This document shows, one piece after another, positions 1 through 10,807 of a DNA stretch of 64,000 nt. The stretch's first letter is position 1; each line of letters opens with the position of its first letter. Source of the DNA: Coptis chinensis. Lineage: Eukaryota > Streptophyta > Magnoliopsida > Ranunculales > Ranunculaceae. The position numbers and the translations under genes were made by a program. Location of the stretch: positions 88,999,501-89,063,500 of the forward strand of contig CM027378.1 in the NCBI GenBank assembly GCA_015680905.1, read 5' to 3'. Under the pieces are notes generated by a model. The model ran no database searches and was not told the origin of the DNA. It worked only from the letters and a program-made list of their open reading frames with translations.

Positions 1-1128
1 GACCCTCCGGAATCCTTTTTACCCATTCCTCCCACCCCCGTGCTTCAACCTTTTCCTACTGAGTTGAAATATATCCAGCTTAATCCGGATGGTAGTCATC
101 TGGTGATCATATCTTCTCAGTTATCTGCTGATGAAAAGGCACGTTTGATTAGGGTGATTAGGGAACATCGTTCCGTAATCGGTTGGTCCCTAGACGACAT
201 TAAAGGGATTGACCCTGGTGTATGCACGCATCGCATACATTTGGAGGATAATGCGAAGACTTCACGCGAACCTTAGGGTCGCTTGAACCCTGCCATGAAA
301 GAAGTGGTCAGGGAAGAAGTCTTACGGTTACTCAATGCGGGGATCATATATCCCGTCTCCGATGGTGAATGGGTAAGTCCTATTCACGTAGTCCCTAAGA
401 AATTGGGGGCTACCGTTGTTCGTAATGCTGCGGGAGAATATGTTTCCATGCGAGTTCCTATGAAATGGAGGATTTGTATTGATTACAGACGCTTAAACGC
501 CATAACACGAAAGGATCACTTTCCTTTACCCTTTATAGATCAGATGCTTGAACGTCTAGCTGGTCATGCTTATTATTGTGTTTTAGATGGCTATTCTGGC
601 TATTTTCAGATTATTATCGATCCTGATGACCAAGACAAGACTACCTTCACATGTCCTTTTGGAACATATGCTGATAAACGAATTCCTTTCGGCCTTTGTA
701 ATGCTCTTGGTACCTTCCGGCGGTGTATGCTTCATATCTTTAGTGACATAGTGGAGCACTTCATGGAAGTTTTTATGGATGATTTTTCTATCTATGGAGA
801 GTCTTTCAGTGACTGCCTGTTTAACCTCTCTAAGGTGTTTACACGGTGTAAGGAGAAGAATTTGATTTTGAATTGGGAAAAATGTCATTTTATGGTTCAA
901 AAAGGAATAGTGCTAGGTCATATTGTTTCTAGTGACGGCATAGAAGTAGATAAAGCCAAATTAGATAAAATAATGTCTCTACCTATACCACGGACTATCC
1001 ATGACATTAGGGCCTTTTTAGGTCATGCAGGTTTTTATAAATGTTTTATCAAGGATTTTTCAAAATTAGCTAGGCCTTTAACTAATATGCTTTTAAAAGA
1101 TGCCATATTTGATTTTAATTATGACTAA
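1..1128 (+). pseudogene. Athila pol: reverse transcriptase domain (element 1)
   Basis: Reverse transcriptase that would copy element RNA into cDNA in the virus-like particle. The first ~90 codons are the protease-RT linker (motif IGWSLDDIKGIDP), ending at a TAG at 274-276 where element 2 has CAA-type Gln. The long open stretch from 283 holds WRICIDYRRLNA, the DHFPLPFIDQMLERL block, LDGYSGYFQI and the catalytic FMDDFSIY box near 771-794 (the FMDD form of YxDD), then the thumb with GHIVSSDGIEVDKAK. One block reads DKRIPFGLCNALGTF, slightly off the usual YRRMPFGLCNAPATF. The frame closes at TAA 1126-1128, followed by TAG at 1132. RNase H and integrase follow in register. Family certain; function lost through stops. 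Confidence 0.9.
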
Positions 1129-1580
1129 AAATAGGCTTTTGAAACTTTAAAAGCCGCTTTAACATATGCACCGATTATACAACCTCTTGATTGGTCTAAA
1201 CTTTTTGAGCTTATGTGAGACGTTAGTGATTATGTTGTTGGTGCTGTGTTAGGCCAGAAACTAGATGATAAGTCTACTGTTATTATTTATTATGCTAGTA
1301 AGACTTTAAATTATGCTCAACGAAATTACACTACTACTAAAAGGAATTTTTAGCTGTGGTTTATGCTTTAGATAAGTTCTGCCCTTATTTAGTTTGTTCA
1401 AAGACCTTAGTCTACACCAACCATGCAGCTCTTAAGTACCTTCTCGCCAAGAAGGATGCTAAACAGAGATTGATCCGATGGATTCTTCTCCTGCAAGAGT
1501 TTACCCTAGAAATTAAGGATAAACGAGGGGTCAAAAATGTAGTTACTGACCACTTATCTAGACTAACCAATGACAGTGAT
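1129..1580 (+). pseudogene. Athila pol: RNase H domain (element 1)
   Basis: RNase H domain that degrades the RNA strand of the cDNA hybrid. Recognisable blocks are AFETLKAAL, the DVSDYVVGAVLGQ segment around 1219-1257 (catalytic Asp region), YYASKTLNYAQRNYTTT, then FLAVVYALDKFCPYL and YTNHAALKYLLAKKDAKQRLIRW. The Asp of the usual TDHAA box reads Asn (TNHAA), so even the intact-looking part lacks a conserved residue. Stops occur at 1126, 1132 and 1216-1218. One base is missing near 1340, where the expected Thr-Glu-Lys-Glu run loses its G, shifting the frame. The domain ends in the [15 protein letters not shown] segment (here KNVVTDHLSRL). Confidence 0.85.
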
Positions 1581-1620
1581 AGTGATTCTGAGTCCATACC
1601 TGATTCTTTTCCTGATGAGC

Positions 1621-2894
1621 ATCTTTATTCTATTTTTTCTGCACCTTGGTATGCCGACATTGTGAATTATTTAGCTTCTGATATTATTCCTGATGTTTGG
1701 TCAAGAAATGAACGTAAATTTTTTTTTGCCAGAGTTAAACTATACTATTGGGATGAGCCCTACCTTTTTAAGTATTGTGCGGATCAAATTATTTGTCGTT
1801 GTATCCCTCAGTGGGAATATAATGAGGTTTTATCCTTTTGCCATGACAAAGAGTGTGGTGGCCATTTTAGTGGTATGAAAACGGCAGCTAAAGTTCTACA
1901 ATGTGGTTTTTATTGGCCTACCCTTTTTAAAGGTGCCCAGGTTCACTACAAGACGTGTGTTCACTGCCAACAACTTGGGCGTATCACTAAACGTAATATG
2001 ATGCCTTTAAATCCCATTATGGTGGTAGAAATTTTTTATGTCTAGGGCATTGATTTCATGGGTCCTTTTCCTAGTTCCCACGGTTTTATTTATATTCTTG
2101 TTGCCGTGGACTACGTTTCCAAATGGATAGAGGCCATGGTTTGCCGTAGCAATGACCATAAGACAGTTGTGTTTTTGTTCAAGGAATACATTTTCTGTTG
2201 TTTTGGCATCCCTAAAGCCATCATCAGTGATGGCGGAACATATTTTTGCAATCGAGTCGTTGCTTCATTAGTGAAGAAGTACGGTTATCATCCACAAACT
2301 AGTGGCTAAGTAGAAGTCTCTAATAGGGAAATTAAAAAAATATTAGAAACAACTATAAATCCTAATAGGACAGATTGGTCTAAGCGTCTAACTGATGCCT
2401 TATGGGCATATCGGACAGCTTTTAAAACTCCTATAGGAATGTCTCCCTTTAGACTTGTGTTTGGAAAACCTTGTCACTTGCCCGTTGAATTGGAGCACCG
2501 TGCTATGTAGGCTATAAAGAGCCTTAACTTCAATATGGATGTGGCAAGTGTCAAGCGCAAATTACAATTAAATGAGCTTGAAGAAATCCATAGAGATTCT
2601 TATGATCTCGCGAAAGATTATAAAGCTAACATGAAACGTGTTCATGATAAACAAATTTTGCGTAAAGAGTTTGTGGTTGGTCAAAAGGTCTTGCTTTACA
2701 GCTCCCGTTTGCATATTTTTCCAGGGAAATTAAAAACCCGTTGGTCTGGTCCTTTTCTGGTTACTGAAGTCACCCCTTACGGGGCAATCACCTTGGTAAA
2801 TCCCAAGGATAATAGTACCTTTCAAGTTAATGGCCAACGTTTAAAACATTTTCACGAGTTAATGTCCTCCGATGTGGAGAATGCCCTTTTATAG
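1621..2894 (+). pseudogene. Athila pol: integrase domain (element 1)
   Basis: Integrase that would insert the cDNA. The N-terminal H-H-C-C zinc motif lies at about 1840-1975 (FCHDKECGGHF, then CVHC). The catalytic core has the first Asp in GIDFMGPF (from 2047), the second in IISDGGTYF (about 2218-2246) and the Glu in VEVSNRE (about 2310-2330). The C-terminal part includes [29 protein letters not shown] and a TRWSGPFLVTEVTPYGAI barrel, closing at 2892-2894. Stops at 2043-2045 (Trp TGG to TAG), 2307-2309 (Gln CAA to TAA) and 2508-2510 (Trp to stop) match C-to-T or G-to-A decay when compared with element 2. Eight codons present in element 2 (VTHKVATP) are missing before YHPQTSG. Confidence 0.9.
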
Positions 2895-3846
2895 GACCCT
2901 GTCTATGAAGACTGACCTTTGATGTTTGGTGTACTTCCTTTCATTTCCATATATTGGTAAGTGTATCATTAAGGTAACTGGGCCCTCCCTTTGGAGTGTG
3001 TGGCTATAAGTATCGGATCCTAAGTCCACGTTTAATATAATTCACGCTTTCCTCTCTTGCATGTTTTCTTGGTTTTTGAGTCATGTTTCTCAATAGAGTG
3101 AATTATGTTTTTATTGCTTTATTGTTTTCCTTTATATTAACCTTATTCATAAAAAAATAAAAAAAAATATTAAAACCATAAAAATAGTAATCTAGCAAGT
3201 CTCGGGAATCTGACTTTAAAAGACCCACGTGTTTAAACAAATTTTCTAAACCTTGTTTTCAAAAATTTGTTTGGGGTTGGGGTGTTTGGTCTTTCCATTC
3301 TTGATCGCTTAACTTCCTATTCTTATTGTTTATGCCGTTTAGTCGTATTTTGATTCAGGTTGACACTATCTATGAATTTTGATTTCTTTTGATCACATAA
3401 CTTATGTCATTCAAGCACTTCGAGGCATTTTCCATTTTCTTATATGTCAGCCACGGTTAGATTTGAGTTTTTTTTTATAGATCATTGGATTGTACTCTCT
3501 TTGATGATCATTTTCATAGCTCATTCGAAAAAATTGGATCGTTAACGAATCGGATATTTCAGTTTTAATATATACGAGGCATGAGACAGGATGGGTATTA
3601 TATGTATTGTTTTGGGCTTGGGCCCAACAAGTTAAACCCTACGCTTTTGAACCCCAACGCATTTTGTTCTTCTTCTCCACGCCCCCATCAAACCAAAACT
3701 CAAGAACGAACCAAACTAGAAAAGCTTAAACGTGCACGCCCTTGTGTTGCACCCTAACCTCCACACAACCCATACTCAAATCTCGATTGAGTGATCCTTT
3801 CACTAATCCCCTCTTTGCATTAACCCCAATTTTCAAAATCCACACA
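2895..3846 (+). other. noncoding spacer between pol and ORF A (element 1)
   Basis: No coding sequence seen. The first ~150 bases resemble the matching post-pol spacer of element 2 (about 19690-19850), with shared text such as the GGTGTGTGG...AGTCCACG stretch. An A-rich run lies at 3151-3172, and a GTTTGGGGTTGGGGTG polypurine-like run at 3270-3285 that lacks the AGGA hairpin seen elsewhere. The C-rich stretch 3660-3800 may be the leader of ORF A. Confidence 0.55.
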
Positions 3847-4979
3847 ATGGCTCCAACACAACCCAAGATTCTTCTAGAATAAGTTTTTTATTTTAATCAA
3901 TTCTCACCCTTTACGGTAATGAGATGATTAGTAGGAAGTGGCAAAGTTTGTTGTGTTCGACGAATGATTTTTATCACACCGACTTGGTGTTTAATTTTTA
4001 TAAGAAGAAGAAGACTGAGGGTCGTCGAGTTTTTGTGAAGGTGGGTGGTAGTAGGAGGGAGTTGGGTACAATTGTGTTGTTTGAGATTCTTGGCATTGGG
4101 CAAAGGCCACTCGTTCACACACTGCTGGAATCTCAGTTTGGTGGGATTGGTCCTTTGATGATTGAGACCGTATTGGAAGGACAGTACAATGCTGGCTCGC
4201 ATTGTGTTCGACAGTCATCTCTGAGAAAGAACTAGTTGGCTGTCGCTCAGTGGGGTTGTAGGAATATTACTGGCTCCACAAAAGTGAGTGACATCAATAC
4301 GAATTGCCTGCACGTTCTTTGGATCCTTTAGAGGAAAAGGTATGATTTTTGTATCCTCGATTTTTTGCTAAGTGAGATTAGATCAGTTGGTGTATATACT
4401 GCCCCTTTACCTACTTTGATTACCAAGATTATGATGCTATGGGGCTGTGTTCCGAAGACTGATAGGATTAAATTGAAGGAGCATACGAATCCATGGATTT
4501 ATAAGGAATGTATTCAGAGGAAGTGGAATGTGCCTGAGGTTTTGGCTACTGAGAGGGAATCTGATGAGGAGGAGGAAGACGACACATCATGTTTTGATGG
4601 TGGAGTTTGGGAAAGGGCTACTACGGTTGTAGCCCATGTCTCCTTACTACATTGTGGCCTGCGAACTATCCATAATCAGTATGAGGAGATTCAGACGAGG
4701 CAGGGTAACATTATCCATAACCAAACCGAGCTTCAGAATAATTTTCAGTTGCTATCTGATAGTCATAAAGATCTCCACGCTAACATGAAAATTCTCGTCA
4801 AGCGGGATAATGAGCGTGGGGAAACCATGAATGCATTTATAGAGCAGCAACGAAGATTTCAAGTAGAAGTTCTACGATGCTTGCCACCTCACGAGGGTTC
4901 TTCTTCTGATGAATCTGGGAGGCATGAGCGTCATCGGCGCAGAACGGATGACTCTGGCCCATCCTCGTCTCGTGGCTAG
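3847..4979 (+). pseudogene. ORF A: plant transposon-protein (Transposase_32-like) domain, element 1
   Basis: Extra ORF after pol in the position of the Athila env-like gene. The start is taken as ATG 3847 (MAPTQPK), because element 2 has a matching ATG (MAGNRR) and both lead to a common block: RKWQSLLCSTNDFYHTDLV here, RGWESLLYTNGGLYSKDLV in element 2. The part from 3924 to 4430, ending LPTLITKIMMLWGCVP, resembles the plant putative transposon-protein domain (Pfam Transposase_32 class) of unknown activity. The rest (to 4979) is acidic (ESDEEEEDD), then coiled-coil-like with many Gln/Asn/Glu, then a Ser/Arg/His-rich tail. Early stops and a frameshift near 4234-4365 break it. No membrane segment is obvious, so an envelope role is not supported. 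Confidence 0.6.
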
Positions 4980-5524
4980 TTTTATTGTATTATTATTGTG
5001 TTAAGATTATTTTCCCTATTTTTAGTAGATTTTGATTCCAAATTGTTTAGTTAAGTAGTTAATATTGAATTCTGTATTTGTTATTTTAAATTTGAAGTTA
5101 TTTTAAATTTCGGCATATGCTATGTTTTGTATTGTGAATCCCACCCTTCCAACTTGTTTGGGGGTGGACTTATTTATTTAACAATGCCTCTAATCATATC
5201 CATGTATTTTTTTTTTCGAAATATTATTGCCTGCTTGATAATGATCGGTTTATGTGAGTATGTTGCTAAATTGGTGTAGCTAGAATTAGCTAGTGTTGTT
5301 TGGTGCAACCTCAAGGAGTCGTAATTAGATGATTGCTATTTTAATTCCAGCCAAAAAGCTATTGGTTTGGTTTTGGAGTATGCATCTTGTCTGTTTTTAT
5401 TTTGGATTTAGAAATTTTCTTTTTCCATCATGTTGCCTTAACTATTTGGGCAACTTGTGGAACTTAGAAAATAGTCCTCTATAAATACAGGGTTCACTCT
5501 CAACTTAACATCACACCTCTCACT
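4980..5524 (+). other. spacer with extra polypurine run and promoter-like TATA box
   Basis: No gene. A TTTGGGGGTGG run at 5156-5166 matches the element polypurine tract but has no AGGA hairpin before it. A TATAAATA box lies at 5480-5487, followed by a CT-rich stretch that looks like a transcript leader for ORF B. An internal promoter is inferred from this arrangement only. Confidence 0.45.
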
Positions 5525-5713
5525 TTGCACCTCTCACTTTTCCTTTCACTTTCACTTCATAGCACTTCTATTACACGGAGCGCGCACGCCCCCAAAGTAT
5601 TAGAATTCTTACCAAGCCAGAGCACACACGCCTTCACCTCATCACAACTTCAGTTATGCTTTGTGGGATCTTCCGCAGTCACTTCTAGGAGTTCCGTGGT
5701 GAGTTTGTTTGCT

Positions 5714-7905
5714 ATGAAATCACCTAGATGATAGGGTTATATACTAAAAGCATTACTTTTGTATTAACTCTAATTATTTATATTTTGAATGAGAATCATA
5801 TGGGCAAATGTTATGCATATTATATATGTTATTAGTTATATGCATGTGTCTAATACTTTATGTTGTAAATGATATGGTGTGAACATACAGAAGATCATAT
5901 CATTAGTACCTTATAAAGTATAAGTAATTGTTCACAACATAGATGGATTTGGACAAACCATTAGTACGGTACCGGTTATAGTATAATCTGGTATTAGTCT
6001 ATCTTGACTATAGGATTACACTAGTACACTTTGTGTGTATTGAACAGGACCAAGTGAGGTTGTTTCTCCTTATACTGACTATATAAGAGAACAAACGCCT
6101 ATGTTATTATGGATGCTTGTCCTCTTAATCCGGATATAATAACAAGCACTTACGTGCATTGTACATTGCTTTAAATCATCAATGAGTGAGATTCATTTGT
6201 GAATCAACAAACTCGATGGTTTGGGTAATGACATTGTATGTAAGGTGTGCTATTGATTATAGAAAGAATCCGTGTCTCGCAAGAAGTCAGGTTGATGGTG
6301 TCCCCTTGAGGAGCTCAAAAAGATTGTCATGTAAACCCTGCAGGTGGATTTATTCCGACATGACAATGAGGTTGAGTGGTACTACTCAAGGACATAAGAA
6401 GTTGATTAATGTAGTTGTCAGTAACTTGACTTAATCAATGAACATTCGATATCTTAAACACGGGGAGACCAACGAGCATATAATATGGAGCCCATAAACG
6501 CTGACACATAATTTAGGATTAGGGCGGTAGTGCAACAATGGCCTTTAGTGGAATAAGCCATTTGTTGACGGACTTGGGCCGTGTGTTCGGGGTAAACATG
6601 GAAATCCCAAGCCCGTCAGGAGGCCCAACCCTAATTTCTCCTCATTGTCCCTGTTGTAGCCTATAAATATAATACTCTTTCTCTCTGGCCGAAATTCACT
6701 ATTCACTGGATTAGAAAAAGAGGCAAGAAAAGTAGATCTGAATTCGTTTATGATCTTGAGAGAAAGAACGGGGTTAGTAGATCATTGTCCACACAACGTC
6801 CAATCTATTCTAAAGGAATACAACAGAAGATCAAGAGGTTGATTTCGGATTTGATAAAGCTTGGATTCTCAGAGTTATCTAAATCGGATTCAAAGGTATG
6901 TTTTCTATTCAAAATCGTGAGAACCCCATTGATTCCGCTGCGCGTGGGTTCTCGCGGTTTGTAGAAATATTCATTCTGAAATAACGGTTCCTACACTAGA
7001 ATCATTCTGGAGCAGTCCTTCAAAGATTTGTTTGCAAGTGACATGTATGGATCTTAGTTCGGCGACTTGATTATACGGGCATGATGGCAGCCTCTAATGG
7101 TAAGCTCTGATGAACTTTATTCTCCTGCACTTACATCTTATTTCTATGAGCATTGTAAGTTCTTTTATAGATTGGATGGAGAACAAGTGTTCTCTGTCAC
7201 CATTGAGGATGACACAATGGACATAACCAAGTTCTTATTGGCATTTGCTATTGGACTTTCTATGCCTTCGGAAATTCAAGACTCATGGGGCTATTTGGTT
7301 GACAATTTCTATTCATACAACTATGAGTTTTTGCATGAGACCTATGGGGCAGGAATTTTCCGTGTAGAGGACCAAGGGCAATATAACATAGCCCTTAGTA
7401 GCTTGTCCCTAAACGTGGGCACTGTTATGTTTTTTTATCATGCTAAATATCTTAGGGGAATGGCGTTTTTCTTTTGCGAATGACGCCACTTGAGACGTTT
7501 TCCCTGCTCTAGCTGAGGGACGTATGCTCTATGACCTTCCCCAGACCTTAGTTTCTAGTTTAGCACGAGCCCATAGTATGAGGCATAAGTACCTTCTTAT
7601 GCCTGTCTTAGTTTGTCGAATAATGCTATGTTTCTTTCCTGAGTTTTGTGCCCGTTTCACGGATTGGGTTGGGGTTGACATTGTGAGACCCACCAACTGC
7701 ATTATATGCTCATTCCGTGCAATGACTTGGCCGGGGTGGAAGCTATAACCTAATTGGGTTGCCCCTTACACCCTATCCAACCAAGTGGCGCTTAATAGGT
7801 TAGCGATTGTAAATGATAAATGGCGTGAGGCCTGGCAAATTATCATGGTGTGGCAGGATGCCAAGGAGCCTCAATTCTTTATAGAAGAGGAGGACAACGT
7901 TTAAG
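5714..7905 (+). pseudogene. ORF B of element 1, split by a solo LTR
   Basis: Second extra ORF. Coding begins MKSPR at 5714 and resumes after the solo LTR at 7001 as IILEQSFKDLFASDMYGS, so the insertion falls inside a codon run that reads through when it is removed. The larger part is at about 7097-7483 (TSYFYEHCKFFYRLDGEQVF; YNIALSSLSLNVGTVMFF), then a frameshift, then RHKYLLMPVLVCRIMLCF, MTWPGW and a C-terminal WQDAKEPQFFIEEEDNV ending near 7904. Two homologues are in this window: the C-terminal half of the 21117-22560 ORF of element 2 and the minus-strand copy at 63241-64000. Function unknown; no catalytic motif recognised. At least two stops (7055, 7075 region) and a frameshift make it a pseudogene. 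Confidence 0.6.
5729..6995 (+). mobile_element. solo LTR, 1267 bp, with CTAGA target duplication
   Basis: Starts TGATAGGGTT and ends GGTTCCTACA, flanked on both sides by CTAGA (5724-5728 and 6996-7000). No internal retrotransposon sequence is present, so this is a solo LTR left by LTR-LTR recombination. A TATAAATA box lies at 6662-6669, about two thirds in, as expected of an LTR promoter. The text resembles plant Ty1/copia LTRs, but this is by recollection only. It interrupts ORF B of element 1. Confidence 0.8.
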
Positions 7906-8112
7906 TGCTGGATATGAGGTAAGTTTTATATTTTGTTAGTGTCTTCTTATGTCCCAAGCAATTTAATTTTTGTTATCCAAATAACGGGTGGAACTCATAT
8001 ACAGTTGCGTCTGTTTTTATTTATCTAATATAGTATGTTCTAAAATTTTTTTGCAGGTGTTCTTCAATTTTCACGCGTTTCCATGGTATTTCTTACCCTT
8101 CTTATTTTAATA

Positions 8113-8147
8113 CTTTGAGGACAAAGCATGTTCTTGTTTGGGGGTGG
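8113..8147 (+). promoter_or_regulatory. AGGA hairpin plus internal polypurine tract, element 1
   Basis: Stem CTTTG (8113-8117), loop AGGA (8118-8121), stem CAAAG (8122-8126), then TTTGGGGGTGG at 8137-8147. This is the first of two such units in element 1, about 1.6 kb before the 3' LTR. A polypurine tract primes plus-strand DNA synthesis; a second upstream copy could act like a central tract. Confidence 0.6.
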
Positions 8148-8217
8148 CATAGAAACACGCGTAATTTAAGGCACCTATTAGGATAATATATATGTATAAT
8201 ATGTATTTGTTTTCTAG

Positions 8218-8287
<70 letters not shown>

Positions 8288-9704
8288 GTATTTATACTAT
8301 GCACTTAGGAATATTGGTATTGTTTCTTTCTCCATGATGATATTAATCTAGAAGTTTCACGTTAGCTCTTAAATTAGAATAGTTTTTAGAAATTTAGGTT
8401 AATATGTAGGTAATAATCATTGCATCTTTTCATAAATATATTGCATGAGCATCTATGTTTGTATTGGCAGTAAGTTTCTAAAATCTAGGCTAGAGTACTT
8501 ATTCTACAAATCCTGTGAGAATATAGCCTAAAGCCTTATATGAGTGAAATATTTGAGAAATGACACAAGGGAGAAGTAAATTCCGAATAGAGAAATCACA
8601 CGTCCACTTGCTTGATCACTATACCATATCCTAAACGAGAATTTAGGCCCTTTTTGGATTGATATAGCCAGAAATTCAAACCTATATGAAATTATTTTCC
8701 GCTAGTCGCCCCTCTAAGGCTTTCTTTAGCCTTTCATAAACCGCAAATCCTTTACCCTTTTACAAAAACAAAACAAAATAAAAATCAGCCTACCCAATTT
8801 TTGAATGAGTCTAACAATAGAGATGAAATGAAAAATAGAAAAGAGAAAGACTTATGAAACCAAGAATTTGTTAGTTGCTTCAAATAAGAAAATGAAGTTT
8901 CCATCCAAAGAAAAGAGAAAAAAAAACTTAGAACTCCAAAAACAGAATTAAATGAGTCAAAAGCCAAAAGAAGAAGAAAAAAAATGGCTAAGGATGGAAA
9001 CAGAGTGTAGAAGCAAAGTAAGAACAAAGGTTTTTCTAGTTACATAATATGAAGACTCTATTATCTCAGACTTGTCCTTTTTGAATATCCATTTCCTTCA
9101 TTCTTAAACCATCACCTAATCCCCGCAACACCTAATAATGACATCTAGCTCAATTAAGAATAAGTTAGTGTGATAGTAAGTGGCAGATATGTTTGATCGA
9201 CTTCGGCTTCCTTGTACGACATTGAGATTGTAAGGTAAAGTGTGCCCACTGCGCATTGGAGTGAGTGAAACTTGAGTGGAAAAATCAGAGTGTTTTTGTC
9301 TTGACATATATGTGAGGACCTACTTAAGGATGTTATTCCAAAGTTTCATAAACGGACCTGTTATTGCATTTCATAGCATAGTTCATTATATATATATCTT
9401 TATCCGTAGACGATTGATTATTATGCACGTATTAGCTTAGATTTCGAATTGATTATTCTGTATTCATTGCTAGTGAGATGTATCTAAGAATAAATTAGGA
9501 AACAGTAATGTTTATTTCTTAGTCGTTGTAGTATAGATGAAGTTTGTGAGTACCTTCTCTGAAAAACTCTCACGAGGCTATAACTCGTCCACTAGGGAAT
9601 TCCTAGTCGTTTAAGGCCTTATTGCATATGGTCAATGCAATCGCACTCAGTGAAACGAGATTATTTAGAACTCCATTTTTGGTCACTTAGTTTAATTTCT
9701 CATA
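8148..9704 (+). other. conserved noncoding module of element 1
   Basis: No gene. Long stretches match the same region of element 2 (22824-24303) and element 3 (52846-54295), for example around GAGAATTTAGGCC, GATATAGCCA and CTAGTCGCCCC, and the last 200 bases with GATGAAGTTTGTGAGTA. A hairpin ACTAGG/CCTAGT lies at 9591-9607. A TA and ATA microsatellite is included at 8218-8287. The opposite strand of 8785-9027 is open only because it is T-rich. Confidence 0.7.
8218..8287. repeat. TA then ATA microsatellite
   Basis: About 15 TA units followed by about 12 ATA/TAA units. Any reading frame here is a low-complexity artefact. Confidence 0.95.
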
Positions 9705-9741
9705 TTTGCTTGAGGACAAGCAAAATGCTGTTTGGGGGTGG
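9705..9741 (+). promoter_or_regulatory. AGGA hairpin plus terminal polypurine tract, element 1
   Basis: Perfect 8-bp stem TTTGCTTG (9705-9712) and CAAGCAAA (9717-9724) around loop AGGA, then TTTGGGGGTGG at 9731-9741, ending two bases before the LTR start TGATAAG at 9744. This is the plus-strand primer site. Confidence 0.8.
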
Positions 9742-9743
9742 TT

Positions 9744-10807
9744 TGATAAGAGCACAAAACTGTAGTTTTAACCCCTTAATAATATTACATTTAGACCAAT
9801 TATGTGTATAATAAATAAGAGTTAGTATTGTTTACGTGGTTTTATGTATTTCAGGTATTGGAGTTAAATATGTGAATAAATATGCCACTTTTGCGAGAGA
9901 AAGGAGCAAAAGTTAGTTGCTAAGAAGTTCTATGACTAAAGGCCAAGATTGAAAGAGAAAAAGCCTTTTTAATCCCCGGTCAAAGCTGAAAAGTCAAAGT
10001 CAACGCGGGCAGAAATAGAGCATAAAAGTCAACAGAACTTCCGCAGGCCGTATCTTTGGACTTAGACCTCGGAATGGGGCCTACTATATGTCAAAACAAC
10101 TGGATCGGAAAGATCTTTTTAATGCTATAGGCCTTGACCCAATCAGAGGAGAAGAAATAGATGAAAAGGCTGTTGTAGTAATTCAAACAGAGAAACCCTT
10201 TTTGGACTTAAGTAACTAGGTTTTGGGCTTGATTTAAGGGCCCAAAACATGGATCCAAAGCCCATGCACGAAATTGTAAACCTACCCCTCTCTTATATAA
10301 AGAGGACTAAGGCATAACTCTTAAGCTACCTAGGATTTAATTCATATAACTCTTTCATTAGTTTTAAGTTAGTTAATTATTCAATACTTAGTCTTTAATA
10401 TAGTTTTAAGTCTTAGACTCTCTTCCATTAGATTAATAAAAGCCAAGTTATTGTTCTTCATTATGTCTTCTTCTTATTCTTCTATTAATGATAGTCTAAT
10501 AAGTTCTAGCTAAACCTCCATTAGAGGGGTTTGATGAAGCTTGATGAAGACTTGATGTGTTAGTTAGGATTATTGCTTTTTAAAAGTTTCATTATAGTAG
10601 GTTAGTTGATTCGCCATGAGAATGGGTTGAACTTTCTCACATGCTAATTATTAGTTAGTAGAGATTGTCATGAATAATTAGGGATCAAATACTTAATCTT
10701 TATTGGTTAGGATTGCAATAATCTACACTAGCATATTAGGAATCAATCAAAGTGGAATCAAATCCCCCTAATTCCTTCTCCATATTCACATCTTAGTATT
10801 TAATTGC
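9744..10807 (+). mobile_element. 3' LTR of element 1, first part
   Basis: Starts TGATAAGAGC directly after the polypurine tract. A TATATAA box at 10294-10300, followed by AGAGG, is the likely promoter. The LTR is cut at 10807 by element 2 and continues at 26366. It is homologous to the minus-strand LTR at 61502-62988, for example in the GGAGCAAAAG...GTTGCTAAGAAGTT block. Confidence 0.85.

Noticed and set aside
8107..8304. Minus-strand frame of Tyr/Ile repeats
   Set aside because: Translation of a TA/ATA microsatellite; no coding value.
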